A stretch of DNA of 5,371 bases from Flavobacteriales bacterium. GTDB lineage: Bacteria; Bacteroidota; Bacteroidia; Flavobacteriales; Parvicellaceae. The position numbers and the translations under genes were made by a program. The notes beneath the pieces are model-generated. The model saw nothing but the letters and a program-made list of their open reading frames with translations, did no database searches and was not told the DNA's origin. Location: assembly GCA_014239715.1 (NCBI GenBank), contig JAAZYJ010000366.1, forward strand, positions 1 to 5,371, given 5' to 3'. This document shows positions 1-5,371 of the stretch, in pieces. Position 1 is the stretch's first letter. Every line of letters starts with the position of its first letter.

Positions 1-1199
1 ATACGACCAAAGTTTGGTTCTTGGGGAAAGAAGTAAGTAATGTCAGCTATACACTAACAAATTTGGCTGACTCTGTTGATGCACAAGTGGGTTCGGCAGC
101 ATCGATCTCTGACTTTTGTTTCAAAGGCACCTGCCCTTTTAAGTTTGATCTTTCAGGCCTAAAAGAGATGGCGACCTATCAGCTAGAGATCATTTCAGAC
201 GGCGATGTTATCTCTAGCGGCAAAATCAAAACTGTCAAGAATTATGATGTCGATGACTTCTCTTTTTTAATCGGCTCCTGTGCATTCATTGGTACCGGGA
301 AAGACAAGCTACATAAACTCTGGAACAGTACCAGAATGTTCAACACTCTTGCTGAAGAGCCAAGTGGTGATTTCATGTTGTGGATGGGCGACAATGTCTA
401 TTTAATGGGGAATGAGATCAGATCAAGGGAAAAGTCCGTCAAGAGATATGTCAAAGTCCGACAGCATAAAAAACTCAATCGATTTATGAAAAAGAAATTC
501 CATTATGCTGTCTGGGACGATCATGACTTCGGGCCGAACAATTGTGATGGAAATTTCACGGAAAAAGAAAAGTCTAAAAAGATCTTTGAAACTTTTTGGC
601 AGAACCCAAATGAACCGCACAACAATGGCATCTATTTTAGTTTCAAATATGCTGACATTGAAATTTTCATGCTGGACGACAGATACAATCGTGATGACTC
701 AAAGATCAACAAGAAAATGCTCGGAAGACAACAATTGGATTGGCTAAAAAAAGGCCTGATCGAATCTACTGCCAGTTTCAAAATAATTGTTTCCGGCAAT
801 CAGGTCCTGAACCAATTTGATAGCCACGAGAGTTTTATGCAATATGAAAATGAGAAGGACGAACTTTTCGGCCACATAAAAGATTCACAAATAAATGGAG
901 TGCTATTTTTCTCCGGAGACAGACATCATAGTGAGGTCCTGAGAAAACAAGAAACCGGTATCTACCCATTCTTTGATTATACATGCTCAGCTTTAACAAG
1001 CTGGAGGTATCCCTGGAGAAAACTGTTTAAAGAAGGGAAAAATGACCTGCGGGTAGGTGAACTTCTGCTACGACATAACTACGCAGTCGTTTCAGTCACT
1101 GGGGTTGAAAACAGCCGGGAACTAACGGTCACATTCAAAGATAAGTTCGGAAAAGTTTTACAAAGCCATAAATTAAGACAGCAAGAAATTTCCTACTAG
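1..1199 (+). CDS. PhoD-like metallophosphoesterase (alkaline phosphatase D family), 5'-truncated by window edge
   Basis: Predicted metal-dependent phosphomonoesterase or phosphodiesterase of the PhoD superfamily; the substrate cannot be told from sequence. The frame is open to the left edge (first full codon at 3). The upstream residues TTKVWF continue into a strand-rich N-terminal domain typical of PhoD proteins (pattern 'xKVWF...VSYTLTN'), so the TTG at 21 is not a real start and any signal peptide lies outside the window. Visible catalytic blocks: IGSC (Cys codon at 279), MGDNVY (Asp at 390, Tyr three residues later), WDDHD (513-527), LDDRYNR (about 675-695) and GDRHHSE (915-935). In B. 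subtilis PhoD the matching Cys, Asp and Tyr are, as I recall, metal ligands, so the site looks complete. The gene ends with TAG 66 bases before the next gene. Codon use is like that of the neighbours. Family assignment is strong; location and substrate are unknown. Confidence 0.9.
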   Translation, partial: TTKVWFLGKEVSNVSYTLTNLADSVDAQVGSAASISDFCFKGTCPFKFDLSGLKEMATYQLEIISDGDVISSGKIKTVKNYDVDDFSFLIGSCAFIGTGKDKLHKLWNSTRMFNTLAEEPSGDFMLWMGDNVYLMGNEIRSREKSVKRYVKVRQHKKLNRFMKKKFHYAVWDDHDFGPNNCDGNFTEKEKSKKIFETFWQNPNEPHNNGIYFSFKYADIEIFMLDDRYNRDDSKINKKMLGRQQLDWLKKGLIESTASFKIIVSGNQVLNQFDSHESFMQYENEKDELFGHIKDSQINGVLFFSGDRHHSEVLRKQETGIYPFFDYTCSALTSWRYPWRKLFKEGKNDLRVGELLLRHNYAVVSVTGVENSRELTVTFKDKFGKVLQSHKLRQQEISY

Positions 1200-1265
1200 C
1201 TCTTAAATTGACCTTATCTACTAATAATTCGCCCATGTTTCCTTTTGCATGCTTACATTTAAGTT

Positions 1266-1619
1266 ATGAAGAAGATGTACCACCTCAAAACATGCTCCAC
1301 TTGTGCAAGAATCATTCGTGACCTGGATTTACCTTCGGAATGTCAATTACAGGATATCAAATCAGACCCGATCACGGAAGAGCAGCTGGACCAGCTAAAA
1401 GAACTGGCTGGAACATATGAAGCACTTTTTAGCAGAAAAGCGATCAAGTATCGGGAGTGGAAACTGAGCGAAAAAAAGCTAACGGAACAAGATTTTAAAT
1501 CTTATATACTTGAAGAATATACCTTCCTGAAAAGGCCTGTTATTGTAATTGAGCATGACATTTTCATAGGCAACTCTAAGGATATAATAAAAGCCGCAAA
1601 CACAACTCTGCATGCCTAA
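1266..1619 (+). CDS. ArsC/Spx-family thioredoxin-fold protein (arsenate reductase-like)
   Basis: A 117-residue cytoplasmic protein of the ArsC/Spx/YffB group, close to the usual 110-120 residues. The N-terminal strand leads into KTCSTC with Cys10 and Cys13, a CxxC pair at the position of the redox switch in Spx and of the catalytic Cys in ArsC. LFSRKAIKYRE (54-64) and FLKRPVIVI (87-95) match the middle and the cis-Pro segment of the fold; Arg90-Pro91 is the family's RP signature. The start is fixed by an in-frame TAA at 1260-1262, and MKKMYHLKTC fits the expected beginning of the fold. No good Shine-Dalgarno site is visible. Its stop overlaps the start of the transporter gene by 8 bases, so the two are probably translationally coupled. 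The annotation 'arsenate reductase' is only a family label: no arsenic-resistance genes (arsB, acr3, arsR) are nearby. A thiol oxidoreductase or redox-responsive role is equally possible. Confidence 0.87.
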   Translation: MKKMYHLKTCSTCARIIRDLDLPSECQLQDIKSDPITEEQLDQLKELAGTYEALFSRKAIKYREWKLSEKKLTEQDFKSYILEEYTFLKRPVIVIEHDIFIGNSKDIIKAANTTLHA

Positions 1620-2535
1620 GCAGTTATATGCGCATCTTGCCGTATTCGGAGCCAACTTAATTTATGGCCTGAATTACGTTTTGGCAAAAGGGCCAATGCC
1701 TGACTATGTGCAACCCAGAGGCTTTATTTTTATGAGAGTAGTAGGAGCGCTTGGACTATTTTGGTTGATAAGGCTCCTTTTTAAGAACAATTCCAAAATA
1801 AATTCTGTAAAAATCACCAAGAAGGATTACCTGCGACTAGCCTTGTGCGGGCTTTTCGGGGTTTGTTTGAATCAGATGTTATTTTTCGAAGGACTTTTCA
1901 GAACATCAGAAATAAATTCGTCTATAATGATGACCTCCAACCCTCTGATCGTTCTGGTTTTAGCGGCATTTCTGATCGGAGAACGAATCACTGTTTCCAA
2001 GATAATTGGAATTCTTATTGGGGGTGTAGGTGCAGCAATGATCATTCTTACCGGCGATCGTTCTGCAGAGGGATCATCGTTGGTCGGCGATCTGTTGATC
2101 CTTGGAAACAGTGCCTCTTATGCGGTTTACCTGGTTCTGGTCAAACCATTGATGAAAAAATACAACCCAATAGTGATCATCTCCTGGGTTTTTCTGTTTG
2201 GAGCGTGCTTCGTGATTCCTCTTGGCTTCGGACAATTTCGTGAGATCAACTGGGAAATGCCTCCTTATATTGTTGGCAGTATTGTTTTTGTGATCGTAGG
2301 TACAACTTTCTTTGCGTATTTACTGAACATATATGGAGTCAGCCGACTCAACACTTCTGTAGTAAGTGCGTACATATATCTCCAACCCGTAATGGCAACA
2401 GCTTTTGCTTTATTGATCAGCTATGAGACAAAAATTGGCGGAATTACGTATGAAAAAGTGATCTACACCCTACTCATATTTGCAGGTGTTTATCTAGTTG
2501 GAAAACCGGACAGACAATCAAAACTATCCGGATAA
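1612..2535 (+). CDS. EamA-family (DMT superfamily) transporter
   Basis: A 307-residue inner-membrane protein with the two tandem EamA halves of the drug/metabolite transporter superfamily. I count ten likely helices at about 7-26, 36-57, 73-93, 98-121, 127-147, 155-178, 184-203, 217-240, 247-268 and 279-297. The first half carries the typical PLIVLVLAAFLIGERIT segment (about 111-127) with the conserved Glu at the end of helix 4. The second half has the matching YIYLQPVMATAFALLI segment (about 254-269). Members export amino acids, metabolites or drugs; the substrate cannot be inferred. The ATG lies inside the last codons of the ArsC-like gene (8-base overlap), which suggests coupled expression. 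The gene ends in tandem stops, TAA (2533) then in-frame TAG (2536). Both halves are full length with no sign of damage. Confidence 0.92.
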   Translation: MPKQLYAHLAVFGANLIYGLNYVLAKGPMPDYVQPRGFIFMRVVGALGLFWLIRLLFKNNSKINSVKITKKDYLRLALCGLFGVCLNQMLFFEGLFRTSEINSSIMMTSNPLIVLVLAAFLIGERITVSKIIGILIGGVGAAMIILTGDRSAEGSSLVGDLLILGNSASYAVYLVLVKPLMKKYNPIVIISWVFLFGACFVIPLGFGQFREINWEMPPYIVGSIVFVIVGTTFFAYLLNIYGVSRLNTSVVSAYIYLQPVMATAFALLISYETKIGGITYEKVIYTLLIFAGVYLVGKPDRQSKLSG

Positions 2536-2563
2536 TAGTTACGGAAATTTAATTCTGAGCCCC

Positions 2564-2595
2564 TTTACGAATCTTGTGTGCATTTTGTAACTTGC
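2564..2595 (+). promoter_or_regulatory. possible weak Bacteroidota-type promoter upstream of yicC
   Basis: TTTA at 2564-2567 and TAACTTGC at 2588-2595 are 20 bases apart, loosely resembling the Bacteroidota pattern of a TTTG-like -33 element and a TAnnTTTG -7 element. The -7 match is poor: its last two bases differ. If real, it would give a leader of roughly 20 bases before the ATG at 2620 and would exclude the upstream GTG at 2578 as a start. The rest of the 84-base gap (2536-2619) shows no clear hairpin terminator. Confidence 0.2.
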
Positions 2596-2619
2596 GCCAA
2601 CAACGAGCAATTTGAGTTT

Positions 2620-3492
2620 ATGATACTTTCCATGACCGGGTACGGTAAAGCCGAAAGGAATATTGGCAACAAGACATTCAACGTTGAGATCAGGTCTGTT
2701 AATAGCAAACAGTTTGATCTTACCGTCAGAATGCCTTCGATCTACAAAGAGAAAGAAATGCCACTCAGGAATAAATTATCGCAAGCACTCCACAGAGGTA
2801 AAATTGATCTTTCCATTCATTATGATTCCAATGGAGACGAGATGAATACAGTGATCAATAAGCTCGTTGTTAAAAATTACTGCCAGCAAATTGAATCGTT
2901 AGCAAATGATCTGAGTTTGGAGCAATCTCATTCGCTTGTAGACATTCTGCGTCTGCCTGATGCTATGAGGCAAGAGCGCCACGAAATAAATGAAGATGAA
3001 TGGACTCAAATAATGGAGCTGATCGAAGAAGCGATTGAGAATTTTGTTGCGTTCAGAAAACAAGAGGGTGACTCTCTGCAAAAAGAGTTCAACCTCAGGA
3101 TCGACAATATTGAGCAATACGCCAACGAGGTCATTCCGCATGAAAATGACAGAACCATTGGAGTCAGAGAAAAAATAGAAACACTGTTCGCAGATTACCA
3201 GGAAAGGGAGAACATTGACAAGAACAGGCTGGAGCAAGAAATGATATACTATCTGGAAAAACTAGATATCACAGAAGAGAGAACAAGGCTTGCCAATCAT
3301 ATAAATTACTTTAGAGAGACGCTGAACGCCAGTAATCCGCAAGGAAAAAAACTTGGGTTCATCTGCCAGGAGCTAGGTAGAGAAATAAACACAATGGGGT
3401 CAAAAGCCAACCATGCTACAATACAGCAACTGGTTGTTCAAATGAAAGACGAGCTCGAGAAAATAAAAGAACAGGTACTTAATGCCCTTTGA
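2620..3492 (+). CDS. yicC: YicC family endoribonuclease-like protein
   Basis: A 290-residue cytoplasmic protein of the YicC family: YicC-like N-terminal domain followed by the C-terminal DUF1732 domain. E. coli YicC has been linked to RNA decay as an RNase; a role in small-RNA turnover is family knowledge, not visible here. The frame is also open from a GTG at 2578, but I choose ATG 2620. The family begins MIxSMTGYGKA, matching MILSMTGYGKA here, and the 14 extra residues have no counterpart in what I know of the family. Landmarks: SMTGYG (4-9), EIRSVNSK (about 23-30), an acidic helical middle region, DITEERTRLANH in the C-terminal part, then GKKLGF (Gly246) and GREINTMGSKAN followed by His265. 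The last position is usually Asp in homologues. The gene lies 21 bases before gmk, the conserved order in Bacteroidota, and is probably co-transcribed with it. Confidence 0.93.
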   Translation: MILSMTGYGKAERNIGNKTFNVEIRSVNSKQFDLTVRMPSIYKEKEMPLRNKLSQALHRGKIDLSIHYDSNGDEMNTVINKLVVKNYCQQIESLANDLSLEQSHSLVDILRLPDAMRQERHEINEDEWTQIMELIEEAIENFVAFRKQEGDSLQKEFNLRIDNIEQYANEVIPHENDRTIGVREKIETLFADYQERENIDKNRLEQEMIYYLEKLDITEERTRLANHINYFRETLNASNPQGKKLGFICQELGREINTMGSKANHATIQQLVVQMKDELEKIKEQVLNAL

Positions 3493-3513
3493 GGAGCCTA
3501 ATGACACCGGCAA

Positions 3514-4080
3514 ATGAATGGTAAAGCAATCATATTCAGTGCTCCCTCCGGAGCCGGAAAGACAACTATAGTGCATCATTTGTTAGGGCTGGATCTGAAC
3601 TTGGAATTCTCGATATCAGCTGCAACAAGAGTCAAACGTCCGAATGAAACTGACGGGAAAGATTACCACTTCTTTAGTGTCGATCAATTTAAAGCCAAGA
3701 TCCTGGAACATGAATTTATTGAATGGCAAGAAGTATATCCAGATCATTTTTATGGCACGTTGCGCTCAGAGATCGATCGTATCTGGTCAACCAACAAACA
3801 TGTAATATTTGACGTAGACGTTGAAGGCGGAATTAACCTTAAGAGATATTTTAAAAGTGCAGCTATTTCCATTTTTGTTCAACCTCCGTCAATTGATGTG
3901 CTGGAAGATCGGCTGCGGTTGCGAAAAACAGAAAGTGAAGGCAGCATCCAAAAAAGAATGACAAAAGCAAGCTCGGAATTAACAAAAGCCAGCCAATACT
4001 ACTGTAAATTGATCAATAATGAACTTGATGGCACACTAGTTGAGGCCGAGGCCCTTGTCCGTGACTTTCTTGACACCTAA
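3514..4080 (+). CDS. gmk: guanylate kinase
   Basis: ATP-dependent phosphorylation of GMP to GDP, an essential cytoplasmic step of purine nucleotide metabolism. The protein has 188 residues, normal for bacterial Gmk. The P-loop SAPSGAGKTT is at 9-18. The GMP-binding residues follow the well-studied yeast enzyme closely: Ser35, Arg39 and Arg42 in SAATRVKR, Tyr51 in GKDYHFF, Glu70 in FIEW, then FYGT (79-82) and the FDVDVEGG strand-loop (99-106). Lid-region arginines lie at 133-137 (RLRLR) and Arg148. Near the C-terminus the usual NDD-type adenine-contact motif reads INNEL (167-171). An in-frame TGA at 3502-3504 makes ATG 3514 the first possible start, with the P-loop at the expected distance. 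The gene follows yicC by 21 bases. A GAGGAG at 3491-3496 is 17 bases from the ATG, too far for a normal ribosome site. Confidence 0.97.
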   Translation: MNGKAIIFSAPSGAGKTTIVHHLLGLDLNLEFSISAATRVKRPNETDGKDYHFFSVDQFKAKILEHEFIEWQEVYPDHFYGTLRSEIDRIWSTNKHVIFDVDVEGGINLKRYFKSAAISIFVQPPSIDVLEDRLRLRKTESEGSIQKRMTKASSELTKASQYYCKLINNELDGTLVEAEALVRDFLDT

Positions 4081-4097
4081 ACAGACTATGTCAAGAA
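4067..4097. repeat. perfect 9-base inverted repeat spanning the gmk stop codon
   Basis: TTCTTGACA at 4067-4075 and TGTCAAGAA at 4089-4097 are exact reverse complements separated by 13 bases. The left arm lies in the last gmk codons, the stop TAA (4078-4080) is in the loop, and the right arm is in the gap before nadD. As RNA it could form a modest AT-rich hairpin, but no T-run follows, so it is a poor intrinsic terminator. As DNA it could be an operator, since it lies just upstream of the -7-like box at 4106. The repeat is directly visible; any function is inference. Confidence 0.5.
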
Positions 4098-4105
4098 CTA
4101 ATTAA

Positions 4106-4113
4106 TAGATTTG
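4106..4113 (+). promoter_or_regulatory. possible -7 promoter element (TAGATTTG) upstream of nadD
   Basis: TAGATTTG matches the Bacteroidota -7 consensus TAnnTTTG at all six specified bases, in the 92-base gap between gmk and nadD. It would give a leader of about 50-55 bases. No clear TTG/TTTG -33 element is found at the usual 17-23 base spacing upstream, and the region is AT-rich, so a chance match is possible. If real, nadD (and perhaps the C45 gene) can be transcribed independently of yicC-gmk. Confidence 0.35.
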
Positions 4114-4172
4114 AAAAAGTAAATTGTTCCTTACACTACACAAACTAAAAAACGGATTAACCTGAGAATAGA

Positions 4173-4775
4173 ATGAACAAAACGATTGGACTTTTCTTTG
4201 GTTCCTTTAACCCGATTCACGTTGGGCACCTGATCATTGCCAACCACGTTGTTCAGCTTGAACATATAGATGAGGTTTGGTTGGTAATTTCTCCTCACAA
4301 CCCTCACAAAAAAAAGGAATCCTTGCTTCCCGATCTAAATCGGCTTTACATGGTAAATTTAGCCGTCGAGGATAACCATAAGCTCAGGGCGTCTGACATT
4401 GAGTTTAAAATGCCGCAGCCTTCCTACACAGTAGACACGTTAACCTACTTAAAGGAAAAATATCCGAAAAATGATTTCTGCCTGATCATGGGTGAAGATA
4501 ATTTACGCTCTTTTCATAAATGGAAGAACTATGAAAGTATTTTAAACGCTCACAAGCTCCTGGTTTATCCAAGAGTGTTGACAGGTCAGGAAATCGATGA
4601 AAATCAAAAATTAGTTACAAACATAGATCCGAAACATTTTGAGATGATCGATGCTCCTCTGATGAAAATTGCTGCCAGCTTTATTAGAAATTCGATGAGA
4701 CAGAAAAAGGATGTCAGATACCTGCTGACCGAACCAGTTTGGAAATATTGCGATGAAATGTCTTTCTATAGATGA
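4173..4775 (+). CDS. nadD: nicotinate-nucleotide adenylyltransferase
   Basis: Transfers AMP from ATP to nicotinate mononucleotide, giving deamido-NAD, the penultimate step of NAD synthesis in the cytoplasm. The 200-residue length is normal. The nucleotidyltransferase fold begins with FFGSFNPIHVGH, with the HxGH histidines at 16 and 19. SPHNPHK (40-46) and PSYTVDTL (83-90) are the conserved NadD segments that recognise the nicotinate side. LIMGEDN (104-110) and the FHKWKNY stretch with Trp116 match the family. The second nucleotide-binding signature, usually ISSTxIR, reads IAASFIR (166-172), with alanine in place of the first serine. An in-frame TAA at 4158-4160 supports ATG 4173 as the start. 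No Shine-Dalgarno site is visible. The gene lies downstream of gmk in the conserved yicC-gmk-nadD order and 36 bases before the C45 hydrolase gene. Confidence 0.96.
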   Translation: MNKTIGLFFGSFNPIHVGHLIIANHVVQLEHIDEVWLVISPHNPHKKKESLLPDLNRLYMVNLAVEDNHKLRASDIEFKMPQPSYTVDTLTYLKEKYPKNDFCLIMGEDNLRSFHKWKNYESILNAHKLLVYPRVLTGQEIDENQKLVTNIDPKHFEMIDAPLMKIAASFIRNSMRQKKDVRYLLTEPVWKYCDEMSFYR

Positions 4776-4811
4776 TGCTATCAACTTACCTAGATTTTAG
4801 TAATTTCGGAC

Positions 4812-5371
4812 ATGAGCTTTCTTAGCTATAGAACTCCTCCGAAAGTGCCAGATAAAAGCGCTCTTGATCTGAAGCGAACGGTCGTGTCAGATTCTACCTT
4901 TTCAATTGGCGATAACTGGCTTAGAAAGAACCGTTTCGGACTCTGGGAAGCTAAACTCACGGGGCTTCCGTTTGAAATTGGCGCAAAATATGGAATTCTC
5001 GCAAAGGAATTGATCCAAAACCAGGAGATCGTTTTTGTGAATGAATTCTCAAAAGCAGTCCCCGGAAAGTTCAAGCAGTTTTTTTTAAAGCACCTGATCG
5101 GACTGTTCAATCGAAAGCTGGACAAACATATTCCTTTGGAATACTTACTCGAAATTTACGGTGGGTCATTCGCGAACTCAAAAAAGTTCAACTCTATAGC
5201 TCCCGCCTACCTGCGGGTGATTAATTACCATGCAGCCCACGATATTGGCCATGCGCTGAACGACTATCAGCTGGTTGGATGTTCCTCCTTTTCTGTCAGG
5301 GGATCGAAAACTGAAGATGGTCAGATTATTTCTGGGCGGAACTTTGACTTTTATTCAGGCGATGAGTTTGC
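4812..5371 (+). CDS. C45-family autoproteolytic acyltransferase/hydrolase (acyl-CoA:6-APA acyltransferase-like), 3'-truncated
   Basis: The first 186 codons of a gene that runs off the right edge. The translation begins MSFLSYRTPPKVPDK. It contains blocks I recognise from the C45 (penicillin acyltransferase-like) Ntn-hydrolases of Bacteroidota: DNWLRKNRFGLWE (34-46), GLPFEIGAKYG (51-61), YHAAHDIGHAL (139-149), GCSSFSV with Cys157 (codon 5280-5282), and DGQIISGRNFDFYSGDEF (169-186). Family members are made as precursors that cut themselves before the Cys, which then becomes the N-terminal nucleophile; Cys157 fits this role. They hydrolyse or transfer acyl groups on amides; the substrate is unknown and beta-lactam activity should not be assumed. 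An in-frame TAG at 4791-4793 leaves ATG 4812 as the first ATG. No signal peptide or N-terminal membrane helix is visible. The gene lies 36 bases after nadD, possibly co-transcribed. Confidence 0.82.
   Translation, partial: MSFLSYRTPPKVPDKSALDLKRTVVSDSTFSIGDNWLRKNRFGLWEAKLTGLPFEIGAKYGILAKELIQNQEIVFVNEFSKAVPGKFKQFFLKHLIGLFNRKLDKHIPLEYLLEIYGGSFANSKKFNSIAPAYLRVINYHAAHDIGHALNDYQLVGCSSFSVRGSKTEDGQIISGRNFDFYSGDEF

Noticed and set aside
21..23. TTG at 21 as start of the PhoD-like gene
   Set aside because: The frame is open through position 3, and the upstream residues TTKVWF fit the N-terminal domain of PhoD proteins, so the true start lies before the window.
1254..1261. TACATTTA as a -7 promoter box for the ArsC-like gene
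   Set aside because: It lies only 5 bases before the ATG, so transcription would start within the coding sequence, and no -33 element is seen.
1202..1263. CTTAAAT (1202-1208) and ATTTAAG (1257-1263) as a hairpin in the PhoD-ArsC gap
   Set aside because: Only 7 AT-rich base pairs with a 48-base loop and no T-run; likely chance in an AT-rich gap.
1845..2243. 132-codon plus-strand ORF inside the EamA gene
   Set aside because: Wholly inside the transporter gene in another frame, and its composition (rich in Arg, Ser and Asn) looks like a shadow.
2537..2592. AGTTAC / GTAACT inverted repeat in the EamA-yicC gap
   Set aside because: Arms of 6 bases with a 44-base spacer and no T-run; too weak to call a terminator or operator.
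2899..3237. 112-codon minus-strand ORF inside yicC
   Set aside because: A frame shadow of the well-supported yicC coding sequence, with no recognisable motif.
4293..4315. Near-perfect tandem CCTCACAAC/CCTCACAAA followed by eight A in nadD
   Set aside because: It encodes the conserved SPxNPxK segment of NadD and the frame stays intact through the A-run, so protein constraint explains it.
4826..5125. 99-codon minus-strand ORF at the right end
   Set aside because: It lies antisense within the C45 gene, whose plus-strand frame carries recognisable family motifs. The antisense product resembles nothing I know.
1..5371. A new defence, mobile or biosynthetic system
   Set aside because: All genes belong to known families, most of them housekeeping. 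There are no nuclease-helicase sets, recombinases, repeats or unusual long non-coding stretches.

Overview
The window looks like an ordinary chromosomal stretch of a member of the Bacteroidota, perhaps a marine Cytophagia- or Flavobacteriia-like organism. The lineage is inferred from four things: the yicC-gmk-nadD gene order, the Bacteroidota-style sequences of YicC (GKKLGF...GREINTMGSK), Gmk and NadD (GLFFGSFNPIHVGH), start codons without convincing Shine-Dalgarno sites, and a TAnnTTTG-type -7 box upstream of nadD. Estimated GC content is about 40%. All genes are on the + strand and coding density is high.

Layout: (1) the 3' part of a PhoD-like metallophosphoesterase gene, whose reading frame is open to the window's left edge (to 1199). 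(2) A two-gene unit: an ArsC/Spx-fold protein with a CxxC motif (1266-1619), overlapping by 8 bases an EamA/DMT-type ten-helix transporter (1612-2535). (3) A housekeeping cluster: yicC (start corrected to 2620, ends 3492), gmk (3514-4080) and nadD (4173-4775). (4) The 5' part of a C45-type (acyl-CoA:6-APA acyltransferase-like) Ntn-hydrolase gene, starting at 4812 and running off the right edge.

How the genes relate: yicC and gmk are 21 bases apart and probably co-transcribed. A 92-base gap before nadD holds a perfect 9-base inverted repeat and a -7-like box, so nadD may have its own promoter. The C45 gene follows nadD by 36 bases and could be read through from it. Gmk makes GDP from GMP, NadD makes the dinucleotide precursor of NAD, and YicC is an RNase-type protein; they form a conserved syntenic block rather than one pathway. 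No intergenic stretch exceeds 100 bases, and I see no mobile element, CRISPR array, tRNA or rRNA.

I found no new biological system here. The points most worth a second look are a marked excess of GATC sites, the inverted repeat between gmk and nadD, the C45 enzyme's lack of an obvious export signal, and substitutions in otherwise conserved motifs of NadD and YicC.
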